Shown here: positions 48,946-56,837 of the stretch, one piece after another
Layout: each line of letters opens with the position of its first letter
Numbering within the stretch: the stretch's first letter is position 1
Origin: Martelella mediterranea
GTDB taxonomy: Bacteria > Pseudomonadota > Alphaproteobacteria > Rhizobiales > Rhizobiaceae
Reading direction: 5' to 3'
NCBI RefSeq assembly: GCF_021021415.1
Contig: NZ_JAINWJ010000047.1
Coordinates: 1-64,000 of the forward strand
Length of the DNA: 64,000 nt
Translations under genes and position numbers: made by a program
Notes under the pieces: generated by a model
Database searches by the model: none
The model's input: only the letters and a program-made list of their open reading frames with translations
What the model was told of the DNA's origin: nothing

Positions 48946-50553
48946 ATGTCGCAGGAAGCACAGGACCGGTCGTTTCTCAAGTCCAATACCCAACGACCAC
49001 TGCCGCCCGAGATAAATTTCGATTCCTTCCAGGGGCTGTTATCCGGCACGGCCGAGCCTGGACTGATCGTAAACATGAAAAGCAGCGTCGACTCGAAGTT
49101 GCGGCAGTGCTTTTCCACTGACGAAGGCAGATGGCAGCTATCCGGCGACGGACCTGCGAAATGGTTCACGATTTACGAGGTCTGGACCAGCGATCCCGAT
49201 ACCAATGCAGAGTCGGAAAAGATCAAGTTCATGCATGATCGCAAAAGCCTGAAGCTTGACGATGTCTATACCAGTACGACCACGGCATTCGGCCGTGGAA
49301 AGGCTGGCACGGAAATCACCGCTTACGGGCCGGCGGGACAGACCCTCGGAAAGGCCTTTATCTTCGGCGATGACGGCCCATGGTCGGTGACGTTCGACGA
49401 AACGCTCAACGCCGGTGACAAGGTCTGCATTACCGCAAAGCAGTTCACCGGCCTTCACGCCATGCCGATTTTTCAGAAAGCCCAGACATTCTCGATCGAC
49501 GAGCGAAATGTCGGCAGGATCAGCGGCTCAGGCGCCAAAAGCGGAGAGAGGATCTTGCTGCTCGACGCAGAAAGTCAGAATCTCATTGCAGACGCCACGG
49601 TGGGGGAAGACGGTGCATGGTCGACCTCGCCGCGTAAGCTGCTCGAGGCCGGCGCCCGCATCGAAGTCATGAGGGTCGACAAGAATGGCATGGCAACGAA
49701 GGATCTGACATTTTCCGTGACCCCGGACAATTGCCTTTCCCCGGTTATCGACATGGTTGAAGACACGTATATTCGGGGCAGAGCCAATCCGGGCCTGAAG
49801 ATCAACTACACCCTGATCCGCAATCATGAGCCCATCGCCTCGGGAAGTGCCGTGTCAGACAAGTCGGCAGCCTGGGAGGTTGGCGACCTCGACCTTCGGT
49901 CCGGTGACGGCATTGTCGTGACCACCGCGAGCCAGGATGGAACAAAGGCATCACAGCTCCATGCCTCCTTGACGATCGGCGAATACAGGCCGGGAATGCC
50001 CTACATCGAGACATCGGGAAAGAGTGGCGCGACCGGCTTCGCCAATCCCAGTGAGTTCGTTGTGGCTTCGTCTGTCAACCGCGGTGTGCTTTCCTGGGCC
50101 AGAGTCGCCGAAGACGGAAGCTGGACATTGAACTGGCAGGCAATGCCCGACTGGAGCGATGAAGTCATGCTGGTCCAGTTTACAACCTACCTGTCTCTGA
50201 CCGGCTCCGGCGTCAATAATCCCTCATCCTGTTTTGCCATGCGCTACGCCGATGATGCGGCTGATCCGGTGCCGGAGCCCACGATCACCGACTACACGCC
50301 CCCTAACGGGGCGAATAATGCAACATTCAGTGGTACAGATACCGAGGATGGCACAACGATTCTCGTCGTGAACAACACCACCGGATATCCTGTTGGTCCA
50401 AGCAGCCCGCCCACTTCAAACCAGAACTGGGTGGCGGAAAGCTACTCGGCCGTTTCCGTCGGCAGTCAATGCTATGGAATTGCGAACAGGCCGACGGATG
50501 GCGGTGACATCGGAACAAATTCAAATCCGGGGCCGTATTACTACGTTCAATGA
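48946..50553 (+). CDS. Leaderless tandem Ig-like protein (family member C)
   Basis: A 535-residue protein starting at the ATG at 48946 (MSQEAQDRSF) behind TGGAGA. It has the family N-terminal module (QRPLPPEINFDSFQGLLSGT ... WFTIYEVWTSDPDTNAESEK), then FGRGKAGTEITAYGPAG, GSGAKSGERILLLDAESQ and further Ig-like modules with GRANPGLKINYTLIRN and a PFKFILAS-like block (here PSEFVVASSVNRG). It ends after a short domain (ATFSGTDTEDGTTILVVNN ... PGPYYYVQ) and lacks the WRxSDG terminal module present in A, B, D, E and G. It may be a truncated or specialised member. Colinear with D, E and G over its first ~430 residues. Confidence 0.8.
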   Translation: MSQEAQDRSFLKSNTQRPLPPEINFDSFQGLLSGTAEPGLIVNMKSSVDSKLRQCFSTDEGRWQLSGDGPAKWFTIYEVWTSDPDTNAESEKIKFMHDRKSLKLDDVYTSTTTAFGRGKAGTEITAYGPAGQTLGKAFIFGDDGPWSVTFDETLNAGDKVCITAKQFTGLHAMPIFQKAQTFSIDERNVGRISGSGAKSGERILLLDAESQNLIADATVGEDGAWSTSPRKLLEAGARIEVMRVDKNGMATKDLTFSVTPDNCLSPVIDMVEDTYIRGRANPGLKINYTLIRNHEPIASGSAVSDKSAAWEVGDLDLRSGDGIVVTTASQDGTKASQLHASLTIGEYRPGMPYIETSGKSGATGFANPSEFVVASSVNRGVLSWARVAEDGSWTLNWQAMPDWSDEVMLVQFTTYLSLTGSGVNNPSSCFAMRYADDAADPVPEPTITDYTPPNGANNATFSGTDTEDGTTILVVNNTTGYPVGPSSPPTSNQNWVAESYSAVSVGSQCYGIANRPTDGGDIGTNSNPGPYYYVQ

Positions 50554-51068
50554 GCGCATCAATTCAAAAAAAGCCTCTGATGCATAAAGCCCGGCGCCGA
50601 TGCGAAAGCTTCTGCGCCGGGAATGTTCCGGCTGAAATGCCGGATCAGCTCTCAGTTGTTTCGACCTTGGCAATCTCCCATTCACGCAGAGCCGGAGCAA
50701 GAAGGACCGTGCTGGAATGTTTTTTTGTGGGAGTCGAGCGCAACCTTTAATTGTAATTCATCTCTTCTGTGCTCACGTCCAGCAAGAAATCAGACTATTT
50801 CGATCAGGGCACATCTGCGACCCGCGCCAGGACAATATATTGCTATTTATAAACCTTTAACTAATGCCATGACCTGCAGTTCATGAGGCGAAGTAGCGTT
50901 AATCTGATATTTCCGAGTTGATCACAAACGGCCTTACTTCTAAAAATTAAATCTTAGGTTGTATTTTTATCTAGACAACCTAGGATAGCATGGGCTAATC
51001 TTGAACTGGCGCCGGAGAGAGCCGCCGCCGGTAGAATTTCAGAGCACACTATTTTACGGAGAAGCACC
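50554..51068. other. Spacer between C and D with hairpins and upstream box
   Basis: Two stem-loops follow gene C: CCCGGCGC/GCGCCGGG (50590-50621) and TCCGGC/GCCGGA (50627-50644). 50740-50990 is AT-rich. TCTAGACAACCTAGG (50970-50984) is the clearest form of the family's upstream box, about 85 bases before gene D. No gene is supported. Confidence 0.55.
50970..50984 (+). promoter_or_regulatory. Upstream box of the leaderless family, gene D
   Basis: TCTAGACAACCTAGG; shares ACAACC-TAGG with gene B's box and TCTA-ACAAC-TA with gene E's (53683-53695). The spacing to the start codon is about 85 bases in each. Confidence 0.5.
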
Positions 51069-53483
51069 ATGTCTATCGAGACAGGGAGCCCGACGGCTCC
51101 CGCATCCGCCGCCTCGCGGCCGCTGCCGCCGGCATTGAAGTTCAACGCAGCGACGCACACTTTCACCGGCACGGCTGAGCCCGGCAAGACGGTCCGTCTG
51201 ACCGGCAGCGACGATCAGCGCATGCTCACCGCGACCGCTGATGCCAATGGCAGTTGGACGCTCGAACTCCGCAAGCCTCCACGCCTCTACACCACGTTCG
51301 AGATCTGGGTCTGCGACGGGCCGGAGGGAGAAAGCTCCGACAAGGTCAAATTCACCTATGGAGGCGATAATCCGAAGCTTTCCGATATTTATGCCAGCAA
51401 AACCCTGGCCTTCGGTCGTAGCACCCCCGGTACCAAGGTTAGCGCCTTCGGACCGGAAGGTCAGCTCCTCGGCCGTGCGCTGGCGTTGGGCGAACATGGC
51501 GCCTGGGTCATCCGCTTTGGCAATGCCGTCGAAGCAGGCGACAAGATCTGTGTTCTCGCGGAAGCCTTAAGCGGCAATACTTCCATGCCTTGCTTTGTCG
51601 AAGCGAAAGAATTTTCGCTTAACGACCACAATGTCGGTCACATCGCCGGCACAGGCGCCGAGCCGGGCGATCAAGTCGAGCTCTATGACATTGCGGCGGG
51701 GCAAGTCATCGCCTCGACCATTGCCGCTGAGGATGGCCGCTTCGAATTCTCTTTCTGCGACCCGATCGAAGCTGGTTTGCGCATCTCCGTTGAGCGTATT
51801 CACAGGAATGGGGAGACGTCGACAGGGCCGGTATTCACTGCACTGCGCAATCAATGCCTGTCTCCGGCCATCGCGTCATTTTCCGGCACGACGATCACGG
51901 GCAGGGCCGATCCCGGACTGAAGGTGACCTACACGCAGCTTCGCGACGGAAACATGGTCCACAGCGACACTGTGACCGTGCCCGAAAACGGTCTCTGGTC
52001 GAGCGACGCCGCAACCGAGCCCTACGCCTTCGATTTCCAGAAAGGTGACATCATTTTCGCAACGACGCAGAGCGCCGACGGAACGAAAGAATCGGTGTTT
52101 TCCTCCAATGTCAAGGTCGACGGTACAAGGCCCGGCACGCCGCTGGTCGAGAAAATTGACTCAGATGGCGCCAACGGCTGGGCAGAGCCATTCAAGTTCA
52201 TCCTCGCCTCGACGGCAGAAGACGGCGTCGTGGCCCTGGCGCAGGCAGGCCGCGATGGCTATTGGCAACTCGGCTGGAAGGATTTCGTCGGTTCTCTTCC
52301 AACCACCACGGTTGTGTTCTTTGCGGCGTATGACACACTGCTGGAAAACCAGAAGTTACCCACTTCGATGATCACCGCGAGTTTTGCAGATCTCGCGGGG
52401 ATAAAGCCCGCCAAACCTGTCATCGTTAAATATATGACAACCGATATCGAAGGCACCCAAACGCCGGTCCCCGGCTATGACCTCGTTGTCATTGTTCACA
52501 ACAACACAACAAGGCAGGATATCAATCCGGGCGGCGCACTCGTCGCTGACGGAATCTGGCAGGTCATACCTAAATCCCCACTGATCCCCGGTGATAATGA
52601 TGAAATCATCGCGACCACATGGCTTACCAAGAACAATATACTGTTAACCGCTTCGGACGAGTCCGTCCCCAAAAATGTCAGCTCATTTGTACCGCCTACG
52701 CCTTCGGTCACGAAAAGCTATCCGGACGATATCGAGGGCCTTGAACTAATATCCAAGCCCGCAAACCTGACAATGACCACGATCTACATTGCTCCTGAAC
52801 TGGATATCAGCCACACACCGGTCGCCAATAGTGGTCATCTCACCGGTCAGACATGGACCATTTCCCCAGCGCCGCCCCGGACCGCCGGCGAAGAGATGGT
52901 TGCCTGGGCCGTGACCGATGCCGGCGCCATATCTGGTTACCGCCCTTTCAAGATTAATGCAGCCGAAAAACCGCTCCCACCGAGTATCGGCAACTGGTCA
53001 AGCGAGATCATCACAGGGAGTGGCGTGCCTGGTCAAACCGTGAAGCTTACTGTCAACGATGGCTTTGCAGGCAGCGCCGTTGTTGATGCGGAGAGCCGAA
53101 GCTGGAAAATCGACATTGGAAACAAGCCGCCAGCTGACACCAAGTTGAGCGCCACTGCCACTGACCCAAAGACTGGCGCCGAGTCCGATCCATTTTACAT
53201 CGTCGTCGACCAACCGCGCGCAACGCTTAAAATTGATAATTCTTCAGTAACAACCAGCGGGTTCAGCGGCACGACCACTAACCTGCCGCAGATCATCCTG
53301 GGTTGGCGCGTATCAGATGGCCTGAAAGTCGTTGACTACCCTACGAATACGGCTTCGTTCAATGCCACATATATAGCCGATTCGAACATCAAGAGCGGCG
53401 ATTTCATCAGGTTCGTTTCGCAAAATGATACCGGCGATCCGGAAGCCTGCTTCTCCACTTATGAAGGGAACCAGGTCAGTTGA
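51069..53483 (+). CDS. Leaderless tandem Ig-like protein (family member D)
   Basis: An 804-residue protein, ATG at 51069 behind TTACGGAGAAGCACC. No signal peptide or membrane segment. About eight Ig-like or related sandwich modules can be followed: ~18-100 (LPPALKFNAATHTFTGTAEPGKT), ~100-190 (FGRSTPGTKVSAFGPEG ... AGDKICVLAEALSGNTSMP), ~190-270 (GTGAEPGDQVELYD), ~270-350 (GRADPGLKVTYTQLRDGN), ~350-440 (PFKFILASTAEDGVVALAQ), ~440-545 (VIVHNNTTRQDINPGG), ~545-640 (YPDDIEGLE ... NSGHLTGQTW), ~640-730 (GSGVPGQTVKLTV), then the terminal WRVSDGLKVV module. It is colinear with G throughout and shares its ~440-640 part with F. Function unknown. Confidence 0.82.
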   Translation: MSIETGSPTAPASAASRPLPPALKFNAATHTFTGTAEPGKTVRLTGSDDQRMLTATADANGSWTLELRKPPRLYTTFEIWVCDGPEGESSDKVKFTYGGDNPKLSDIYASKTLAFGRSTPGTKVSAFGPEGQLLGRALALGEHGAWVIRFGNAVEAGDKICVLAEALSGNTSMPCFVEAKEFSLNDHNVGHIAGTGAEPGDQVELYDIAAGQVIASTIAAEDGRFEFSFCDPIEAGLRISVERIHRNGETSTGPVFTALRNQCLSPAIASFSGTTITGRADPGLKVTYTQLRDGNMVHSDTVTVPENGLWSSDAATEPYAFDFQKGDIIFATTQSADGTKESVFSSNVKVDGTRPGTPLVEKIDSDGANGWAEPFKFILASTAEDGVVALAQAGRDGYWQLGWKDFVGSLPTTTVVFFAAYDTLLENQKLPTSMITASFADLAGIKPAKPVIVKYMTTDIEGTQTPVPGYDLVVIVHNNTTRQDINPGGALVADGIWQVIPKSPLIPGDNDEIIATTWLTKNNILLTASDESVPKNVSSFVPPTPSVTKSYPDDIEGLELISKPANLTMTTIYIAPELDISHTPVANSGHLTGQTWTISPAPPRTAGEEMVAWAVTDAGAISGYRPFKINAAEKPLPPSIGNWSSEIITGSGVPGQTVKLTVNDGFAGSAVVDAESRSWKIDIGNKPPADTKLSATATDPKTGAESDPFYIVVDQPRATLKIDNSSVTTSGFSGTTTNLPQIILGWRVSDGLKVVDYPTNTASFNATYIADSNIKSGDFIRFVSQNDTGDPEACFSTYEGNQVS

Positions 53484-53784
53484 CGAGAAAACATCGCTTG
53501 CGATGAGAACAGGACAACCGGCGTTTCGCCGCCGGTCGTCCGCCTCAGCTGAAGCGCTCTGCCACCACACTGGCGATTGCGCTGCGGTGAGATGGCGTGC
53601 CTACCAGAGTGTGTGGGTGGGTGTGACCGTTCAGCATGAAAAATAACACGACGCGAACGCGCCTACGACCAGATCGCGTCGATCTATACAACTTATACAT
53701 GCATAATTGGTTTTCTTCGCCTCATTCGGTTTTTTATCCAGCCAAGCGAAGCAACCAGTCCAAACAAGTGTCACGGAGAGGATC
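53484..53784. other. Spacer between D and E
   Basis: A stem-loop (53512-53541: GGACAACCGGCG pairing with CGCCGGTCGTCC, one mismatch) follows gene D. TCTATACAACTTA (53683-53695) resembles the family's upstream box and lies ~90 bases before the gene E start. Nothing else is seen. Confidence 0.5.
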
Positions 53785-55929
53785 ATGGCTCATAAGACTG
53801 TCGGCAGCCTTTCGCTGCTGCCCCCGGAAATCAACTTTGACGCGGCAAGCGGAATTTTTAGCGGAACCGCCGCGCCCGGAGTATCTGTTCGTCTGACCAG
53901 CAGCGTCGACCAGCAAATGCTCTCGACGATGAGCGGGCAAGATGGTGGTTGGAAAATCGCGCTCGGAAATACGCCGCGGCTTTATACCATTTTCGAAATC
54001 TGGGCTTGTGACCAGCACACTGGAATCTCGTCGATCAAGGTAAAATACATTTATGGCGGGAGCCAGCCTAGGCCTACCAATGTTTATGCCAGCAAAACCG
54101 TCGCCTTCGGCGAAGTCACCGGCGGCGCTGAAATCAGCGTTTACGGACCTGACGGCGCACTTCTCGGGCGCGATCTGGTCATTGCCGGACAGAGTACATG
54201 GGCTGTGAATTTCCGCACGCCGCTCAATGCCGGTGACACGATCTGCGTCATCGCGAGCGGACCTGCTGGTGCAACATCCCTGCCGGTCTTTGCAAAAGCC
54301 AAGACCTTCTCGGTAGACGACCGCAATGTCGCGCATATTGCCGGTTCCGGAGCCAAGCCGGGTGAAAAGGTTGAGCTGTTCAATCGCTCGAACGGAGAGT
54401 TACTGGCCAGCACGGATGCGACCGACCTCGGCACCTGGTCGGTGTCTTTCTGTAAACTGCTTAAGCGCGGCACACCGATTACCATCCGACGCGTCGACAA
54501 ATCAGGCGTAACCTCACATGGCCCGTCTTTCTCCGCTTCACTCAAGCGTAGCCTGATGCCATTCATCAAGTACCTTGGAGAGGCTGAATTGGCAGGACTT
54601 GCCGTGGCCGGGCTCTCTGTCCAATGCTCACTGCGTCGCAACGGAGGCATTATGGAGAGCCACACAGTCCAAGCGGATGAGAGTGGCAGATGGCGAACCG
54701 AATTCACCGACACACCGGTCAAAACGGGAGATCTTCTCATCGCAAAATCCATGGCGACGGATGAGACGGCGGATTCGCTTTTTTGTTCGATAATTCAAGT
54801 CGGTCAGGAGCGGTTCGCTCCGCCCGAAGTGACGTCTATCGACCAGAGTGAAGCTTCGGGCACAGCGGAACCTTTGAAATATGTCATCGCGTCAACTGCG
54901 GAGCATGGTTATATTGGCAAGGCGCAGGTTGACTCCGATGGCACCTGGAACCTCAAATGGGGCGCTACCTACGGTCAGCTGCCGAAAACAACCGTTGTCT
55001 ATTTCGTATCGGTTGAAAACATCTACACCGATCCCTTCTCGCCGACCTCAGATTATGCCGGCCGCTATGCTGATGCTGATGGGTCAAAGCCGCCGAAGCC
55101 CGTCATTACGGGGCAGGACTCGGACGGAGCGTTTTACGGAACCGAAGAAGACGCGAATTCAACGATCATCGTCTATAAGCAATCAGACGGCATGGCGGTG
55201 AATGATACGCCGGTTCCGGTTAACTCCGACAATTCCTGGATCGTGGCTCCTGACGATCCGCCGAGCGTGGGCGACAAGGTCTATGCGCAAGCCACGGAAA
55301 TCGGCTCGGACGCACCTGGCGCAACTTCGGATAAATCGGAGCCCTATACCGTGAAGAAGACACCGGCCGCGGGCGTGCCCTGTCCGCCGGAAATCCTGAA
55401 TGTGGCCACGCCGAAAATTTTCGGGCAGGCGCAGCTTAACACCTGGGTTGTCGTGACCGTGGAACTGCCAAATAAGCAGCCTAAGTCATTTGATCCGGTA
55501 GCTACACAAGGCACAAGCTGGAATATTGATTTGACAAGTGAGTATGGGGACTCCTTTCCGACAACGACAAGGGTTTTCGCAACGGCGCAATATAAACAGG
55601 ATTCAACCGATACGTCAGGGACATACATTAAGGAGGTGGGCGTCAGCACTCTTGGAGGCGTAATCATCAACACGGTGACGGAAACCGAAGTTACCGGAAT
55701 ATCTCCGGTGCCAGAGATGGTTGTCCAGGCCTGGCGCGGAAGTGACGGAAAGCAAATCGTCACCAATTATACAATCCCGGGCTCCGACCCCGCCTTCACC
55801 GCTAAATTTGAAGATGGCGAGAAACTCAAGGACGGCGATTTGCTCTGGCTTGTCTGCGGATATACCGACGAAGGAAGCATGACGCCCTTCAACCGCCAAC
55901 AGGAAGGTTATGTCAACCCGGATATGTAA
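53785..55929 (+). CDS. Leaderless tandem Ig-like protein (family member E)
   Basis: A 714-residue protein, ATG at 53785 (MAHKTVGSLSLLPPEINF) behind CACGGAGAGG. The long frame extends to 53707 and would add a pseudo-hydrophobic stretch, but the conserved ribosome site and the match with paralogues favour 53785. The first five modules are colinear with D and G (FSGTAAPGVSVRLTS, FGEVTGGAEISVYGPDG, GSGAKPGEKVELFNRSNG, and PLKYVIASTAEHGYIGKAQ). The later modules resemble B rather than D/G (FYGTEEDANSTIIVYKQSDG, PCPPEILNVATPKIFGQAQ), and it ends with the terminal module QAWRGSDGKQIV ... FNRQQEGYVNPDM. The pattern suggests recombination between family members. Confidence 0.8.
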   Translation: MAHKTVGSLSLLPPEINFDAASGIFSGTAAPGVSVRLTSSVDQQMLSTMSGQDGGWKIALGNTPRLYTIFEIWACDQHTGISSIKVKYIYGGSQPRPTNVYASKTVAFGEVTGGAEISVYGPDGALLGRDLVIAGQSTWAVNFRTPLNAGDTICVIASGPAGATSLPVFAKAKTFSVDDRNVAHIAGSGAKPGEKVELFNRSNGELLASTDATDLGTWSVSFCKLLKRGTPITIRRVDKSGVTSHGPSFSASLKRSLMPFIKYLGEAELAGLAVAGLSVQCSLRRNGGIMESHTVQADESGRWRTEFTDTPVKTGDLLIAKSMATDETADSLFCSIIQVGQERFAPPEVTSIDQSEASGTAEPLKYVIASTAEHGYIGKAQVDSDGTWNLKWGATYGQLPKTTVVYFVSVENIYTDPFSPTSDYAGRYADADGSKPPKPVITGQDSDGAFYGTEEDANSTIIVYKQSDGMAVNDTPVPVNSDNSWIVAPDDPPSVGDKVYAQATEIGSDAPGATSDKSEPYTVKKTPAAGVPCPPEILNVATPKIFGQAQLNTWVVVTVELPNKQPKSFDPVATQGTSWNIDLTSEYGDSFPTTTRVFATAQYKQDSTDTSGTYIKEVGVSTLGGVIINTVTETEVTGISPVPEMVVQAWRGSDGKQIVTNYTIPGSDPAFTAKFEDGEKLKDGDLLWLVCGYTDEGSMTPFNRQQEGYVNPDM

Positions 55930-55943
55930 CCGGTTGCCGGCGT

Positions 55944-55967
55944 CGGCGCCAGCGATGATTGGCGCCG
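55944..55967 (+). other. GC-rich hairpin after gene E
   Basis: CGGCGCCA (55944-55951) pairs with TGGCGCCG (55960-55967), 15 bases after the stop; no T run. Confidence 0.5.
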
Positions 55968-56066
55968 GTCTGCCGCTTTAGGATGTACTGCCTTTTCGTA
56001 GCGGTGCGAGCTGCAATACCGGAGGGGCGAAAGGCACAGAAAATCCAAACTTGGTGGAGAAGCAGC

Positions 56067-56693
56067 ATGTCTGAACAAGCGACCGGCAATGCGTCAACGT
56101 CGAAGCCCGACGCACCTGCCATCACAACATACAGGACGAGTGTTATTGGCGGCACGGAAGCGACACCAGGCACGGTTGTGGTCGTTCACAACGTGACCCA
56201 AGGCCGAGATGTCAACCCGGGGGGCGCAAGCGTCTTTTTTGGAAGCTGGCAGATCCAACCAACAGGCGCCGATACTCCGAAGGATGGCGATGAAATCACC
56301 GCAGTTGCATGGATGGTTGAAAACGGCAATTTGACGGTCTCCTCTGACCCGTCCCAGCCCAAGACGGTCAGCGCATTTGTACCGCCCAGCCCTGAGATCA
56401 TGACGAGCTATCCAGATGATGTCGAGGGCACTGAATTCATACTTCAACCCTCACTCCAGGCAATGACCACCGTGTATATCGCTCCTCAACTGGATATCAG
56501 CCGCACCCCGGTTGGCAATAGTGGTCATCTCACCGGCCAGTCATGGGCCATTACCCCATCACCGAGCAGGTCCCCTGGCGAAACGATGGTGGCCTGGGCC
56601 CAGACCGATGCCGGCGCGAAATCGGCTGAGAGACCTTTTACGATCGTTGAGCCCGACGAGCCGATCGCGCCGAAAAGCGAAGCAACCGAGTAA
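56067..56693 (+). CDS. Short family member F (two internal modules only)
   Basis: A 208-residue protein, ATG at 56067 (MSEQATGNAST) behind GGTGGAGAAGC. It lacks the family N-terminal module and the terminal WRxSDG module and consists of two units: YRTSVIGGTEATPGTVVVVH ... VNPGGASVFFGSWQI and YPDDVEGTEFIL ... NSGHLTGQSWAITPSPSRSP. These correspond to residues ~440-640 of D and the equivalent part of G, with which identity is high. The good ribosome site and clean ends suggest it is expressed as an independent short protein; alternatively it is a residue of a deletion in a longer paralogue. The upstream leader lacks the clear ACAACC box. Confidence 0.7.
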   Translation: MSEQATGNASTSKPDAPAITTYRTSVIGGTEATPGTVVVVHNVTQGRDVNPGGASVFFGSWQIQPTGADTPKDGDEITAVAWMVENGNLTVSSDPSQPKTVSAFVPPSPEIMTSYPDDVEGTEFILQPSLQAMTTVYIAPQLDISRTPVGNSGHLTGQSWAITPSPSRSPGETMVAWAQTDAGAKSAERPFTIVEPDEPIAPKSEATE

Positions 56694-56837
56694 AGACGAA
56701 GCCCCGAGATCGTCCTGCCGACAGGCGGAATTGCACCAATGGATGCACGTAATAGTAGCATTTGCTGGGGAGCAAGGCTCTTTAGTTGAGAAATGACGCA
56801 GAGCACACAGATCATAACAACGTTACGGAGAAGCACC

